Shown here piece after piece: positions 46,569 to 54,521 of a DNA stretch of 64,000 bases. The DNA lies in assembly GCF_900107855.1 (NCBI RefSeq), contig NZ_FNRJ01000002.1, forward strand, positions 8,453 through 72,452. The letters are read 5' to 3'. A program made the position numbers and the translations under genes. How positions within the stretch are numbered: the first letter of the stretch is position 1; each line of letters opens with the position of its first letter. The notes beneath the pieces are model-generated. The model worked only from the letters and a program-made list of their open reading frames with translations. It searched no databases and was not told the origin of the DNA. Source of the stretch: Marinobacterium iners DSM 11526 (GTDB lineage: Bacteria; Pseudomonadota; Gammaproteobacteria; Pseudomonadales; Balneatricaceae).

Positions 46569-48080
46569 TTAATGGCCTTCGATACCGAGCTGCTTGATCC
46601 AGTTATTCAGCGTCTGGTGGTTATTCAACCCTAAAAGCTCGGAGGCCTTACCCTTCTGACCCGCCGTAATTTTGAGCGCCTCACGAATACAGTAACGCTT
46701 TGTATTATCGAGGATTTCATTCACGTCAATGCCTGACGCCACATCGATATTGAGGTCTGAGCCATAAGGTTTCTGGGGACGTTGAATGAGTGCATGTTCT
46801 ACTTCTGCAACCCCAAGTATTTCGCCATCAGCCCAGATGGATGCCCTGAGCAGGGTATTCCAAAGCTCGCGGATGTTGCCAGCCCAACGCTGACGCTTGA
46901 TAAACTCTATTGCGTCATCGGAAATTTTTTTACTTACATAGCCCGGCTGATCTTTCGCTTCGCGATTAAGCTGTTCCATGAGCGATGTAATCAACTCTGG
47001 GATGTCGTCCTGTCGCTCACGCAGAGGCGGCAAGACCACAATACCAACAGCCAGACGATAAAACAGGTCTTCCCGGAATGTCCCTTCTTCTACCATTGCC
47101 AGCAAGTTACGATGCGTCGCCGCAATCACACGCACATCGACCGCATGGGGCTTGCTGGCACCCACAGGGTTAATCTCTTTCTGCTGCAAAGCCCTCAGCA
47201 GTTTGGCCTGGGCATCGAGAGGCAGCTCGCCTATCTCATCCAAAAAGAGCGTGCCGCCATCCGCCTCGTCAAAAAAGCCCTTGCGGTTGGCATCTGCACC
47301 GGTAAAGGCCCCCTTTATGTGACCGAACAGCTGGGAGTCTATTAAGCCTTCCGGGATCGCTCCACAGTTGACGGGTATGAAGGGCCCGGCAGCACGGGGA
47401 GATGCTTCGTGTATCGCCTGGGCAATTACTTCTTTTCCTGTTCCCGACTCACCTTGAACGATCACCGGCAGATTGCGCGGAGCCAACCGCTTGGCGAGTG
47501 AAACGGCTTCACGCATGGCAGGCGAAAAAGTCTGGATATGCTCGAAATGACTATCCAGCTTGGGTGCTGCACCCGCCAGTGAGCCCAGTACGCCATCCTG
47601 GTGTTCAAGATACGCAAGGGCAATATCAAAAGGCAGCTCGACATCGGTTACCCCGTCTTGAATGGAGGTTTGTACCAGACGGGTGTTGTAGACCCCCTTA
47701 CCCAGCAGCAACCAAATGGCAGCCATCGCCGGCGTACCCGAAGACAGGTTGAGCGTTACCAAAGCATTGGGTGAGCAGCAGCGGTCAAGCGCGTTCTGCG
47801 CTTCAGCATAGATCTCGGGATAGTGGATGGGGCTGGTCAACTCAACGGGGGAGATATGAATAGCCGTTTTGACCTTGGCATTGCGTGTTCGTGACTGAGC
47901 AACCAGCCACTGCTGATAGCGGTCCAGCTCGTCAAACCAGCCATTGGCAAGAATGTGTATTTCATCGAAAGGCGCGTCGGCGGCAAGCAGTATCGAGGCG
48001 ATGGGACCACTCTGACCAGCCTCCTCCGCATCCAAATCATGTCGACCCAGCCAGGTCAGCAAAATCCGTTTTTTGAACAC
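46569..48080 (-). CDS. Sigma-54 activator with CARF-like (RtcR-type) sensor domain
   Basis: 503 residues from the GTG at 48080 (GGAG 6 bases upstream); a TTG at 48107 is also in frame. Residues 1-170 look like a CARF/Rossmann ligand-binding domain (KKRILLTWLGRHDL...TLNLSSGTPAMAAIWLLL). The AAA+ domain has Walker A GESGTGKE, the sigma-54-contacting loop GAFTGA, Walker B GGTLFLDEIGELP and an Arg finger (FREDLFYRLAV). The C-terminus is a Fis-type HTH (KASELLGLNNHQTLNNWI). In RtcR the CARF domain senses RNA ends; other CARF domains sense cyclic oligonucleotides. Placed directly before hsdR and the only sigma-54 activator in the island, it is the obvious driver of the four sigma-54-like promoters. 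Confidence 0.88.
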   Translation of the reverse strand: MFKKRILLTWLGRHDLDAEEAGQSGPIASILLAADAPFDEIHILANGWFDELDRYQQWLVAQSRTRNAKVKTAIHISPVELTSPIHYPEIYAEAQNALDRCCSPNALVTLNLSSGTPAMAAIWLLLGKGVYNTRLVQTSIQDGVTDVELPFDIALAYLEHQDGVLGSLAGAAPKLDSHFEHIQTFSPAMREAVSLAKRLAPRNLPVIVQGESGTGKEVIAQAIHEASPRAAGPFIPVNCGAIPEGLIDSQLFGHIKGAFTGADANRKGFFDEADGGTLFLDEIGELPLDAQAKLLRALQQKEINPVGASKPHAVDVRVIAATHRNLLAMVEEGTFREDLFYRLAVGIVVLPPLRERQDDIPELITSLMEQLNREAKDQPGYVSKKISDDAIEFIKRQRWAGNIRELWNTLLRASIWADGEILGVAEVEHALIQRPQKPYGSDLNIDVASGIDVNEILDNTKRYCIREALKITAGQKGKASELLGLNNHQTLNNWIKQLGIEGH

Positions 48081-48215
48081 ACCACAAACTCCGATTGCAA
48101 CTAGCAACAGAATCTATCATGTGTGGGGAGGAAAGTCTTTGGACGTTGAGGATACGTAAGCTGTTTAAATGACGATAGATAACCCCTCTTCAGAAGGCTC
48201 GCCTGAGCATCAAAG

Positions 48216-48500
48216 TCAGCTTGTCGCTGCAGCGTCTGCACCTGATGGGCATAAGGCGGGTATCCATACCCAATAGATCAAGCGCCCATTCTGGTTGTGT
48301 TTGCATATGAGTCGAAAATGACCCACTTCGCACGGTGCCACCTGCCGGAATGAATTTTCAGTGCTGGAATTATCGAGAATTCTCACATAGTCGTACAAAG
48401 GCCAGACCCAGCGGATATAGGCAAGCGTACTGGGGGTACGTGTCTGCACGTAGCCTTCTAGAGCATGGTGCCCGACCTCCTTCACCCGCTGAGTGATACA
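48216..48500 (-). pseudogene. Possible C-terminal remnant of a zeta-toxin-like kinase
   Basis: The frame RVKEVGHHALEGYVQTR followed by WPLYDYVRILDNSS and FRQVA resembles the C-terminal part of zeta-toxin/UDP-GlcNAc-kinase-like proteins (RVxxGGHxxPExxIRRR ... LYDNS). No N-terminal P-loop part is present, and the upstream sequence is that of an integrase start. Probably a deletion scar. The match is by eye only. Confidence 0.35.
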
Positions 48501-48522
48501 TACCAGATTTGACTCTGAGGCC

Positions 48523-48585
48523 TCACAAGGATAAACACCTGTACAACTCCGCAAGTGGGAAGCGCTTGATATCTTGCCGCTTCAT
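48523..48585 (-). pseudogene. Remnant of the island integrase (N-terminal 20 codons)
   Basis: From ATG 48585, with GAGG upstream, the frame reads MKRQDIKRFPLA and stops after 20 codons. The opening matches the arm-binding N-terminus of P4-type tyrosine integrases (M-K-R-x-[DE]-I-K-R-x-P-L-A). It lies 162 bases downstream of the tRNA-Leu 3' end and in the same direction, exactly where such an integrase gene sits in newly integrated islands. The catalytic part is missing, and no other integrase is found between the att repeats. Confidence 0.6.
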
Positions 48586-48594
48586 CTCAACCTC

Positions 48595-48635
48595 TTTGTA
48601 CAAACCTAACTGGATAGTACAAGGCTTTGTACAAA
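48595..48635. other. TTTGTACAAA repeats, possible integrase arm sites (right)
   Basis: TTTGTACAAA occurs at 48595-48604 and 48626-48635, with a shorter AGTACAA at 48616-48622 between them. They lie between the att site and the integrase remnant, and match the TTGTACA pair inside the left end. They may also overlap the old integrase promoter. Confidence 0.45.
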
Positions 48636-48681
48636 GGTAACAAGCATAAGTGGGGTTAAGCTGGTGCTAACAGGTGACTCT

Positions 48682-48710
48682 AAAAACAGAAAACCCCGTA
48701 AAAACGAGGC
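48682..48710 (-). terminator. Terminator after the tRNA-Arg/His/Leu transcript
   Basis: A short stem CCTCG/CGGGG with a 6-base loop is followed by TTTTCTGTTTTT on the minus strand, 37 bases after the tRNA-Leu 3' end. It lies inside the island, so the island supplies its own stop for the tRNA operon it disrupted. Confidence 0.55.
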
Positions 48711-48746
48711 CTTAAGATGTAATTACGGATTCATAATTACTGTGTT

Positions 48747-48769
48747 TGGTGCGGACGGAGAGACTCGAA
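48747..48769 (-). repeat. att repeat, right end of the genomic island
   Basis: The 3' 23 bases of tRNA-Leu, identical to the copy at 10456-10478. The two copies enclose about 38.3 kb that hold all the defence genes of the window. Confidence 0.9.
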
Positions 48770-48831
48770 CTCTCACACCTTGCGGCACTGGAACCTAAAT
48801 CCAGCGTGTCTACCAATTCCACCACGTCCGC
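48747..48831 (-). tRNA. tRNA-Leu (TAG), integration site of the island
   Basis: An 85-base class II tRNA on the minus strand beginning GCGGACGTGGTGGAATTGG, with the long variable arm of tRNA-Leu, anticodon TAG in the loop ATTTAGG, and an encoded CCA. Its last 23 bases (48747-48769) are repeated at 10456-10478, so the island restored the tRNA when it integrated. Confidence 0.96.
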
Positions 48832-48867
48832 CAACTTTTCAGCCAGCGGCTGAAGCTTCCAAGGTAA

Positions 48868-48943
48868 TGGGGTGGACGATGGGGCTCGAACCCACGACCA
48901 CCGGAATCACAATCCGGGGCTCTACCAACTGAGCTACGCCCAC
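48868..48943 (-). tRNA. tRNA-His (GTG), second copy
   Basis: A 76-base tRNA identical to the one at 10360-10435, with anticodon GTG and encoded CCA. It is probably an old duplication in the Arg-His-Leu-His array rather than a product of the integration, since only the tRNA-Leu end forms the att repeat. Confidence 0.96.
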
Positions 48944-48989
48944 CATAACCTTGTATACTCAACCTTTTAGACGACCTTAACCAGCATGC

Positions 48990-49066
48990 TGGCGCGCCCG
49001 GCAGGGCTCGAACCTGCAACCTACGGCTTAGAAGGCCGTTGCTCTATCCGATTGAGCTACGAGCGC
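48990..49066 (-). tRNA. tRNA-Arg (TCT)
   Basis: A 77-base tRNA on the minus strand beginning GCGCTCGTAGCTCAATCGG, with anticodon loop CTTCTAA (TCT) and encoded CCA. It is the first member of the tRNA operon. Confidence 0.95.
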
Positions 49067-49116
49067 ATAATACGCCGCCTCGTCTTGAGTATCTACCCCG
49101 TCTCGAGGAGGTGCGT

Positions 49117-49145
49117 ATCCTAAGGCAGTGCCTCGGCAAGGTCAA
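49117..49145 (-). promoter_or_regulatory. Promoter of the tRNA operon
   Basis: -35 TTGACC (49140-49145) and -10 TAGGAT (49117-49122) are separated by 17 bases. Transcription would start about 45 bases before tRNA-Arg. The remaining 49146-49298 stretch holds the divergent folD leader and shows no other feature. Confidence 0.65.
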
Positions 49146-49298
49146 CACCCGGATTCAATATTTTTCAGCAGAAACAACACTCTGTATCAGTACCACCAAA
49201 AGAAAAGTGCATTGGCCCTGCAGGCCCAAAGATGAGAAAATCAGCAGTATTGTTCATTTCCCACTTATATATGCAGCTTAAAGGAACATTCTCCAGCC

Positions 49299-50153
49299 AT
49301 GAGCGCCCGCATTATTGATGGCAAGCAAATCGCTGCCGAGGTCAGACAGAAAGTACGCGCAGGTATTCAGGCCCGCTTGGAACAGGGTAAACGCGCACCC
49401 TGCCTCGCCGTGATTCTGGTCGGCAGCGACCCCGCTTCCCAGGTTTACGTTCGCAATAAGAAAAATGCCTGCGAAGAGGTCGGCATTACCTCACGCGCCT
49501 ATGACCTGCCGGCTGAAACCGGTCGTGAAGAGCTGCTGGAGCTGATCAGCACACTCAACGATGACAAAAATGTGGACGGCATTCTGGTCCAGTTGCCTCT
49601 GCCGCGTCATCTTGATGCCACCGAAGTTTTGGAGCAGATTCGCCCGGACAAGGACGTGGACGGCTTCCATGCCTTCAACCTTGGCCGCCTGGCCCAGCGC
49701 ATACCGGTTCTTCGCCCCTGTACTCCCAAAGGCGTTATGACACTATTGGAGTCCACCGGCATCGACTTGCATGGCCAGGAAGCCGTCATCGTCGGCGCCT
49801 CCAATATTGTTGGCCGTCCAATGACGCTTGAGTTGCTGCTTGCAGGCTGTACCACTACAACCACGCACCGCTTTACCCGCGACCTTGAAGCCCATGTCCG
49901 CCGCGCCGATATTGTTGTGGTTGGCGTTGGCATCCCCGGACTCGTGAAGGGCGAATGGATCAAACCCGGCGCGGTTGTGATCGATGTCGGCATTAACCGG
50001 CTGGATGACGGCCGCCTGGTTGGAGACGTTGAATTCGCACCCGCTGCCGAACGTGCAGGCTGGATCACTCCTGTGCCAGGTGGTGTAGGACCAATGACCG
50101 TTGCCAGTCTTATGGAAAATACGCTCGAAGCATCTGCCATGCTCGAAGGCTAG
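49299..50153 (+). CDS. folD: Bifunctional methylenetetrahydrofolate dehydrogenase/cyclohydrolase FolD
   Basis: 284 residues. It interconverts 5,10-methylene-, methenyl- and 10-formyl-tetrahydrofolate with NADP+. The signatures are [17 protein letters not shown] (with the catalytic Lys), [10 protein letters not shown], the cofactor-binding [13 protein letters not shown] and the C-terminal [18 protein letters not shown]. The length is canonical. It is transcribed away from the tRNA operon. Confidence 0.97.
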   Translation: MSARIIDGKQIAAEVRQKVRAGIQARLEQGKRAPCLAVILVGSDPASQVYVRNKKNACEEVGITSRAYDLPAETGREELLELISTLNDDKNVDGILVQLPLPRHLDATEVLEQIRPDKDVDGFHAFNLGRLAQRIPVLRPCTPKGVMTLLESTGIDLHGQEAVIVGASNIVGRPMTLELLLAGCTTTTTHRFTRDLEAHVRRADIVVVGVGIPGLVKGEWIKPGAVVIDVGINRLDDGRLVGDVEFAPAAERAGWITPVPGGVGPMTVASLMENTLEASAMLEG

Positions 50154-50263
50154 TGGAGGCGGGTGTCGATCACGGATAATATCGACACCCAAAAACACCT
50201 GTTTTAACAGCGAAAATCTGCTAGTTTTATCAACAGGCGTTGCAGGAATATTGCAGGATGCAA

Positions 50264-52105
50264 ATGGACAAGGACACCCTCCCCGAGCAAAACAAAACTC
50301 CCTTTCATTACCGGCTGCGCCAGCTCGGCCTCCCGGTTGCGATTTTCATCGTCGGCACAGTGCTGAGCATTAGCTTGGCCAAACACGAGGCAAATCGACA
50401 GCGACTGGAACTGGAAGACCGTTTCAAGGCAACCGTGCAGCAAACCACCCGCGTGCTACAGGAAAAGGTTGATCGTTTTACGCTGTTGATGAAAGCGGGC
50501 CGCGGACTGGTGCTGAACCATCCTGACGCCCCCACCCTGCAGCTGAATCGACGCTGGCACCAGATGTTTGACTCCTACGAGATGCGATACTCCGATTTCG
50601 GAATCATTGGGCTCTCCTACACTCGCTACCTTGCACCAGACGAACGCCAGGCTTTTGTTGATCGTTTCAATCAAGAAAGTCCGCGCAAATTGACAATCTT
50701 TCCACCGCCTGCCCCCAACCAGCCCAGCTTTCTGGTCATGCACTTGACGCCGGCTGCCGTGGAAAGCCGCATGCTTGGATATGATATCTATAATGGTGAT
50801 TCACGACGCAAAGCCGCTTTACAGGCTATGACCAGCGGTACAATGAGCGCTACCCAGCCCCTGTCATTGCTGCCAACCGATATCAACTCTCTGGATTACC
50901 TTCTACTACTGCCTGTGCAGACCAATGCAGCTTTTCTGGGCTGGGTAACACTCGGTTTCAGCATGAGTCAGCTAGTGCAGGAAAGCCTGAACGACCTGAC
51001 CAACCCACTGCGCATTCAGCTGATAGATCCTCGACAAGGCAGTCAGTCAATCAGCTATGACTCCCACCCTGAACTGGGTCAGCCCGAACCAAGTTTGCAA
51101 CACGCCGCAAGCCTGACACTGGCGGGACAGGAGATCCACCTTCAGATCAGCCCCCTCGACCCCGACCTGCACCGAGAGGCATCCAGCCAGTACCACGGCC
51201 CAACGCTGATATCAGGCTTGTCATTGACCCTTTTAGTCGCCTCATTGCTGCTGTTTTTTATTCAGGCACGGCATCAGGCACTGCGCCTGAGCAACCACAT
51301 GGCCGCCCGCGCAGACGAGATGTATAAGCGCTACAGAACACTATTCACACAATCGCCCGAAGCAATCGTGGTACATGTCAACGGAGTTGTTGAGCTGGCC
51401 AACGAGCATGCCGCTGCTCTGTTCGGCTGCAACTCACCGGATAAATTAGTACAACGCAGTATCGATACCTTGGTACACCCCGACAGCCTGAGTTTTGTTC
51501 GTGATCGTGGTGCCGCACTGGAACGTGGCGAAGCCCTGAAACCCGCTGAACAAAAACTGATGCGGCTGGACGGCTCCACTTTTGAAGCCGAGGTCTCGAG
51601 TACAATGATCCAGTATCGCGGCAAACAGGCCATTCAGGTGATGTTTCGTGACATAACTTCGGATAAGGCGCAGCGTCAGGAGTCACGAATTGCCCAAGCG
51701 GTATTTCGTCACAGTCATGACGCCATCATGGTCACGGACGGGCGCGGCAGAATCGAGCTGGTAAATGCAGCCTTCCAAAAGCTGACGGGGTACGCTCCGG
51801 CTGCCATGACAGGTCGCAACGTTTCAGTACTCAATTCCGGCCACCACGACAGCTCGTTTTTCCATCGCATGTGGATGGCCTTGATCAATACTGGCGAATG
51901 GAGCGGTGATATTGTCAATCGCACCCGCGAAGGACGACTCTATATCCAGGAGACCAACATTACCGCTGTAAAGGACGAACAACAGCAAACCCAGCATTAT
52001 GTTTGCTTGATGCGAGATGTAACTGAACAAAGACGTGGCCTTGATTACACCCAGCTGCAGGCGCTAAAGGAACAACTGGCTCAGACACACGGCCTAAGCC
52101 AGTAA
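50264..52105 (+). CDS. CHASE-PAS-PAS membrane sensor without an output domain
   Basis: Start at the ATG at 50264, with AGG 6 bases upstream; earlier in-frame starts exist. About 613 residues: membrane helix 1 (LGLPVAIFIVGTVLSI), a periplasmic CHASE domain of about 200 residues (GLSYTRYLAPDERQAFVDRF), membrane helix 2 (LSLTLLVASLLLFFI, near 315), then two PAS domains (FTQSPEAIVVHVNGVVELAN; FRHSHDAIMVTDGRGRIELV) with PAC tails. The chain ends shortly after the second PAC, in DVTEQRR...LAQTHGLSQ. CHASE-PAS proteins normally end in GGDEF, EAL or kinase domains; none follows in any frame before the convergent cysS. Confidence 0.82.
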   Translation: MDKDTLPEQNKTPFHYRLRQLGLPVAIFIVGTVLSISLAKHEANRQRLELEDRFKATVQQTTRVLQEKVDRFTLLMKAGRGLVLNHPDAPTLQLNRRWHQMFDSYEMRYSDFGIIGLSYTRYLAPDERQAFVDRFNQESPRKLTIFPPPAPNQPSFLVMHLTPAAVESRMLGYDIYNGDSRRKAALQAMTSGTMSATQPLSLLPTDINSLDYLLLLPVQTNAAFLGWVTLGFSMSQLVQESLNDLTNPLRIQLIDPRQGSQSISYDSHPELGQPEPSLQHAASLTLAGQEIHLQISPLDPDLHREASSQYHGPTLISGLSLTLLVASLLLFFIQARHQALRLSNHMAARADEMYKRYRTLFTQSPEAIVVHVNGVVELANEHAAALFGCNSPDKLVQRSIDTLVHPDSLSFVRDRGAALERGEALKPAEQKLMRLDGSTFEAEVSSTMIQYRGKQAIQVMFRDITSDKAQRQESRIAQAVFRHSHDAIMVTDGRGRIELVNAAFQKLTGYAPAAMTGRNVSVLNSGHHDSSFFHRMWMALINTGEWSGDIVNRTREGRLYIQETNITAVKDEQQQTQHYVCLMRDVTEQRRGLDYTQLQALKEQLAQTHGLSQ

Positions 52106-52114
52106 GGAAGGGAT

Positions 52115-52154
52115 GGCAGGCAGCCCCCCCCCCCAGGAACCTCAACTGCCTGCC
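52115..52154. terminator. Inverted repeat between convergent genes, with C11 tract in the loop
   Basis: A perfect 9-bp stem GGCAGGCAG/CTGCCTGCC encloses a loop that contains eleven consecutive C. It lies between the convergent CHASE-PAS gene and cysS and may end both transcripts. The homopolymer is also a place where sequencing errors are likely. Confidence 0.5.
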
Positions 52155-52159
52155 AACAA

Positions 52160-53551
52160 TCAGCCTTCGCGATACCAGCTTGTGCCGTCACGACTGTCTT
52201 TCAGGACAACACCCTTCTCAGCCAGCAGATCCCGGATACGATCGCTTTCGGCAAAATCCTTGTCCTTGCGCGCTTGAGCTCGCTGCTCGATAAAGGCTTC
52301 AATCTCTTCCGCCGACAGATCACCCTCACCCGCTTCCCCCTGCAGAAACTGATCCGGCTCCTGTTGCAACAGACCGATCATACCGGCCAATTGCTTCAAC
52401 TGAGCAGCCAGCTGGGGCGCTACAGGATCATTATCACGCGCAGCCTTGTTCAGTTCGCTGGCAATTTCAAACAGCACCGCCAATGCGCGCGGGGTATTGA
52501 AATCATCATCCATGGCTTCAACAAAGCGCTGCTCATAATCATTTTGCAGCGTCATCTCCTGCGCCAGCTCAGGCACCGCCTTCAGTGCCTGATAGAAACG
52601 TTCAAGCGCACTGTGCGCCTCCCGCAACCCATCTTCCGAGTAATCGATATAGCTGCGGTAGTGCACACTTGAGAGGAAGTAGCGAACCACTTCAGGATTG
52701 TAGTGCTTGAGCACCTCACGAATGGTGAAGAAGTTGCCCAGCGACTTGGACATCTTCTCCTGCCCCATGCGAACAGGCCCTGCGTGCATCCAATAATTGA
52801 CGTAGGTGCAGCCATTGGCCGCCTCAGACTGAGCGATTTCATTTTCGTGATGCGGAAACGGCAGATCCGGGCCGCCACCATGAATATCAAAGGTCTTGCC
52901 CAGGCAGCATTTGGACATGGCCGAACACTCAATGTGCCAGCCGGGGCGGCCCTGACCCCAGGGGGAAGACCAGCTAACTTCACCAGGCTTGGCTGCCTTC
53001 CACAGGACGAAATCAAGTGGGCTTTCCTTGGCTTCTTCCACCTCCACACGGGCACCCGAGCGCAGGTCTTCCAATACCTTATTGGTCAGACGGCCGTAGG
53101 TTTCAAACCGCTCGACCCGATAGTAGACATCGCCATTGGCTGCCGCATAGGCATAGCCCTTCTCGATCAGGGTCGACACCATATCGATAATATCGCCGAT
53201 ATGCGCCGTGGCACGGGGCTCCTGATCGGGACGCAACACAAACAGCCGCGCCTCGTCCTCATGCATCGCCGCAATCATGCGTTCGGTCAACGCATCAACA
53301 GACTCACTGTTCTCAGCTGCACGGCGGATGATTTTGTCATCCACGTCGGTGATATTGCGCACATAGGTCACGTCCCAGCCACGGGCACGCAGATAACGCG
53401 TAATCAGGTCGAAGGCAACCATTACCCGAGCATGACCGATATGACAGTAGTCGTACACGGTCACACCGCACACATACATGCGGACCTTGCCGGGCTCAAT
53501 AGGAGTAAAGGCTGTCTTGCTGTTGGTCAGAGTGTTATAGATTTGAAGCAT
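52160..53551 (-). CDS. cysS: Cysteinyl-tRNA synthetase
   Basis: 463 residues. Class I synthetase charging tRNA-Cys. Zinc and substrate Cys in [11 protein letters not shown], the HIGH motif in [13 protein letters not shown], the KMSKS motif in [11 protein letters not shown], and further zinc ligands in HIECSAMS and [14 protein letters not shown]. Full length and canonical. Confidence 0.97.
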   Translation of the reverse strand: MLQIYNTLTNSKTAFTPIEPGKVRMYVCGVTVYDYCHIGHARVMVAFDLITRYLRARGWDVTYVRNITDVDDKIIRRAAENSESVDALTERMIAAMHEDEARLFVLRPDQEPRATAHIGDIIDMVSTLIEKGYAYAAANGDVYYRVERFETYGRLTNKVLEDLRSGARVEVEEAKESPLDFVLWKAAKPGEVSWSSPWGQGRPGWHIECSAMSKCCLGKTFDIHGGGPDLPFPHHENEIAQSEAANGCTYVNYWMHAGPVRMGQEKMSKSLGNFFTIREVLKHYNPEVVRYFLSSVHYRSYIDYSEDGLREAHSALERFYQALKAVPELAQEMTLQNDYEQRFVEAMDDDFNTPRALAVLFEIASELNKAARDNDPVAPQLAAQLKQLAGMIGLLQQEPDQFLQGEAGEGDLSAEEIEAFIEQRAQARKDKDFAESDRIRDLLAEKGVVLKDSRDGTSWYREG

Positions 53552-53620
53552 TACTATCCGCCAGACCTGAAATGAGTTGAAAGCGCAAAAACGGGATTAT
53601 AGCGTGAAAGCGGCCTGTGA

Positions 53621-54514
53621 TCATGGCAATGATACGGTACCCAACCAGGCCTGACCCAGCAGGCTGCTCTCACGGGTCAGGAGAAGGCCATCTTGGGTCC
53701 AGACAACAGCCTCCCATTGCCCTGCAGGTGTAAGACTGTGATATTGAGCCCCCTCCCAGTCCGGAAGGTTATCTTTGACAGGCACCGTCCAGACAAAGGC
53801 TCGCGAACTGATTCGCCCCTTGGTATAGCCCAGCAACACCAGGCGCTGCCGCCGGGGATCGTAGTCCGCAGCCGTAATCAAACCACCGACCGGGTAACGC
53901 CCCACGGGTTCAACGACCTGGCGTGACACCCCTGCCGGATCGACCTGATATACTCGGGTATGCTGATCCTGCCAGTTCTTGCTGAACACCCATACCTTGC
54001 CGTTGACCACGGCGGCGGCTTCACAGTCGTTGTTATGAGCATAGGCACCCGCTGACTTGCCGGCATCGGCAAAGCGGAATTCCAGCAGCCGCGAGGGAAC
54101 TTCGTTACCAGCCGAGGCCTGCAGCAGTGACTGCCAACGTATCGAGTAGATCTGCATCCACTCCCGCCGCCCCAGATTGTTACCGCAATCCAGCACATGT
54201 AGCCAATCGGCATCATACGCCATCTCTTCCCAGTCAAAGTTCAGCGCATCCCGTACACGCAGGGTTGAAAGCACTTCACCAGACATCAGGTCAAGGCGGT
54301 ACAGTTGAGGCTTATCACCGCTGTCATTATGGGTCCATAGCTGACCCTGATGTTGAGAAAGACCCGATGACTCTATCACCTCCAACGGCAACACGGCTCG
54401 CCGCTCTACCGTCAGTGAATCGATCGGCCCCGCAACAGGGTGACTGGCACAGCTGGTCAGCAACACTACACTGAGCAGTGCTGCCAACGAGCCGACACGC
54501 ATCCTTGCCTGCAT
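53621..54514 (-). CDS. Predicted outer-membrane lipoprotein of unknown function
   Basis: About 297 residues. A lipoprotein signal peptide (LAALLSVVLLTSC) with the lipid-bearing Cys near residue 22 is followed by a beta-propeller-like domain containing GLSQHQGQLWTHNDSGDKPQLYRLD and DWEEMAYD..LHVLDCGNN. I recognise the general pattern from uncharacterised propeller lipoproteins but know no function. GTG or ATG starts at 54520 to 54502 are all possible. It follows glnS almost directly, so the two are probably co-transcribed. Confidence 0.75.
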   Translation of the reverse strand: MQARMRVGSLAALLSVVLLTSCASHPVAGPIDSLTVERRAVLPLEVIESSGLSQHQGQLWTHNDSGDKPQLYRLDLMSGEVLSTLRVRDALNFDWEEMAYDADWLHVLDCGNNLGRREWMQIYSIRWQSLLQASAGNEVPSRLLEFRFADAGKSAGAYAHNNDCEAAAVVNGKVWVFSKNWQDQHTRVYQVDPAGVSRQVVEPVGRYPVGGLITAADYDPRRQRLVLLGYTKGRISSRAFVWTVPVKDNLPDWEGAQYHSLTPAGQWEAVVWTQDGLLLTRESSLLGQAWLGTVSLP

Positions 54515-54521
54515 AATCACA

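Noticed and set aside
22233-48080. A shared activator-binding site upstream of the four sigma-54-like promoters
   Set aside because: I compared the upstream sequences by eye and found no common inverted repeat that I could defend; a motif search is needed.
10479-48746. CRISPR array or cas genes, suggested by the CARF domain
   Set aside because: No direct-repeat/spacer pattern and no Cas protein is seen; the CARF domain is fused to a sigma-54 activator.
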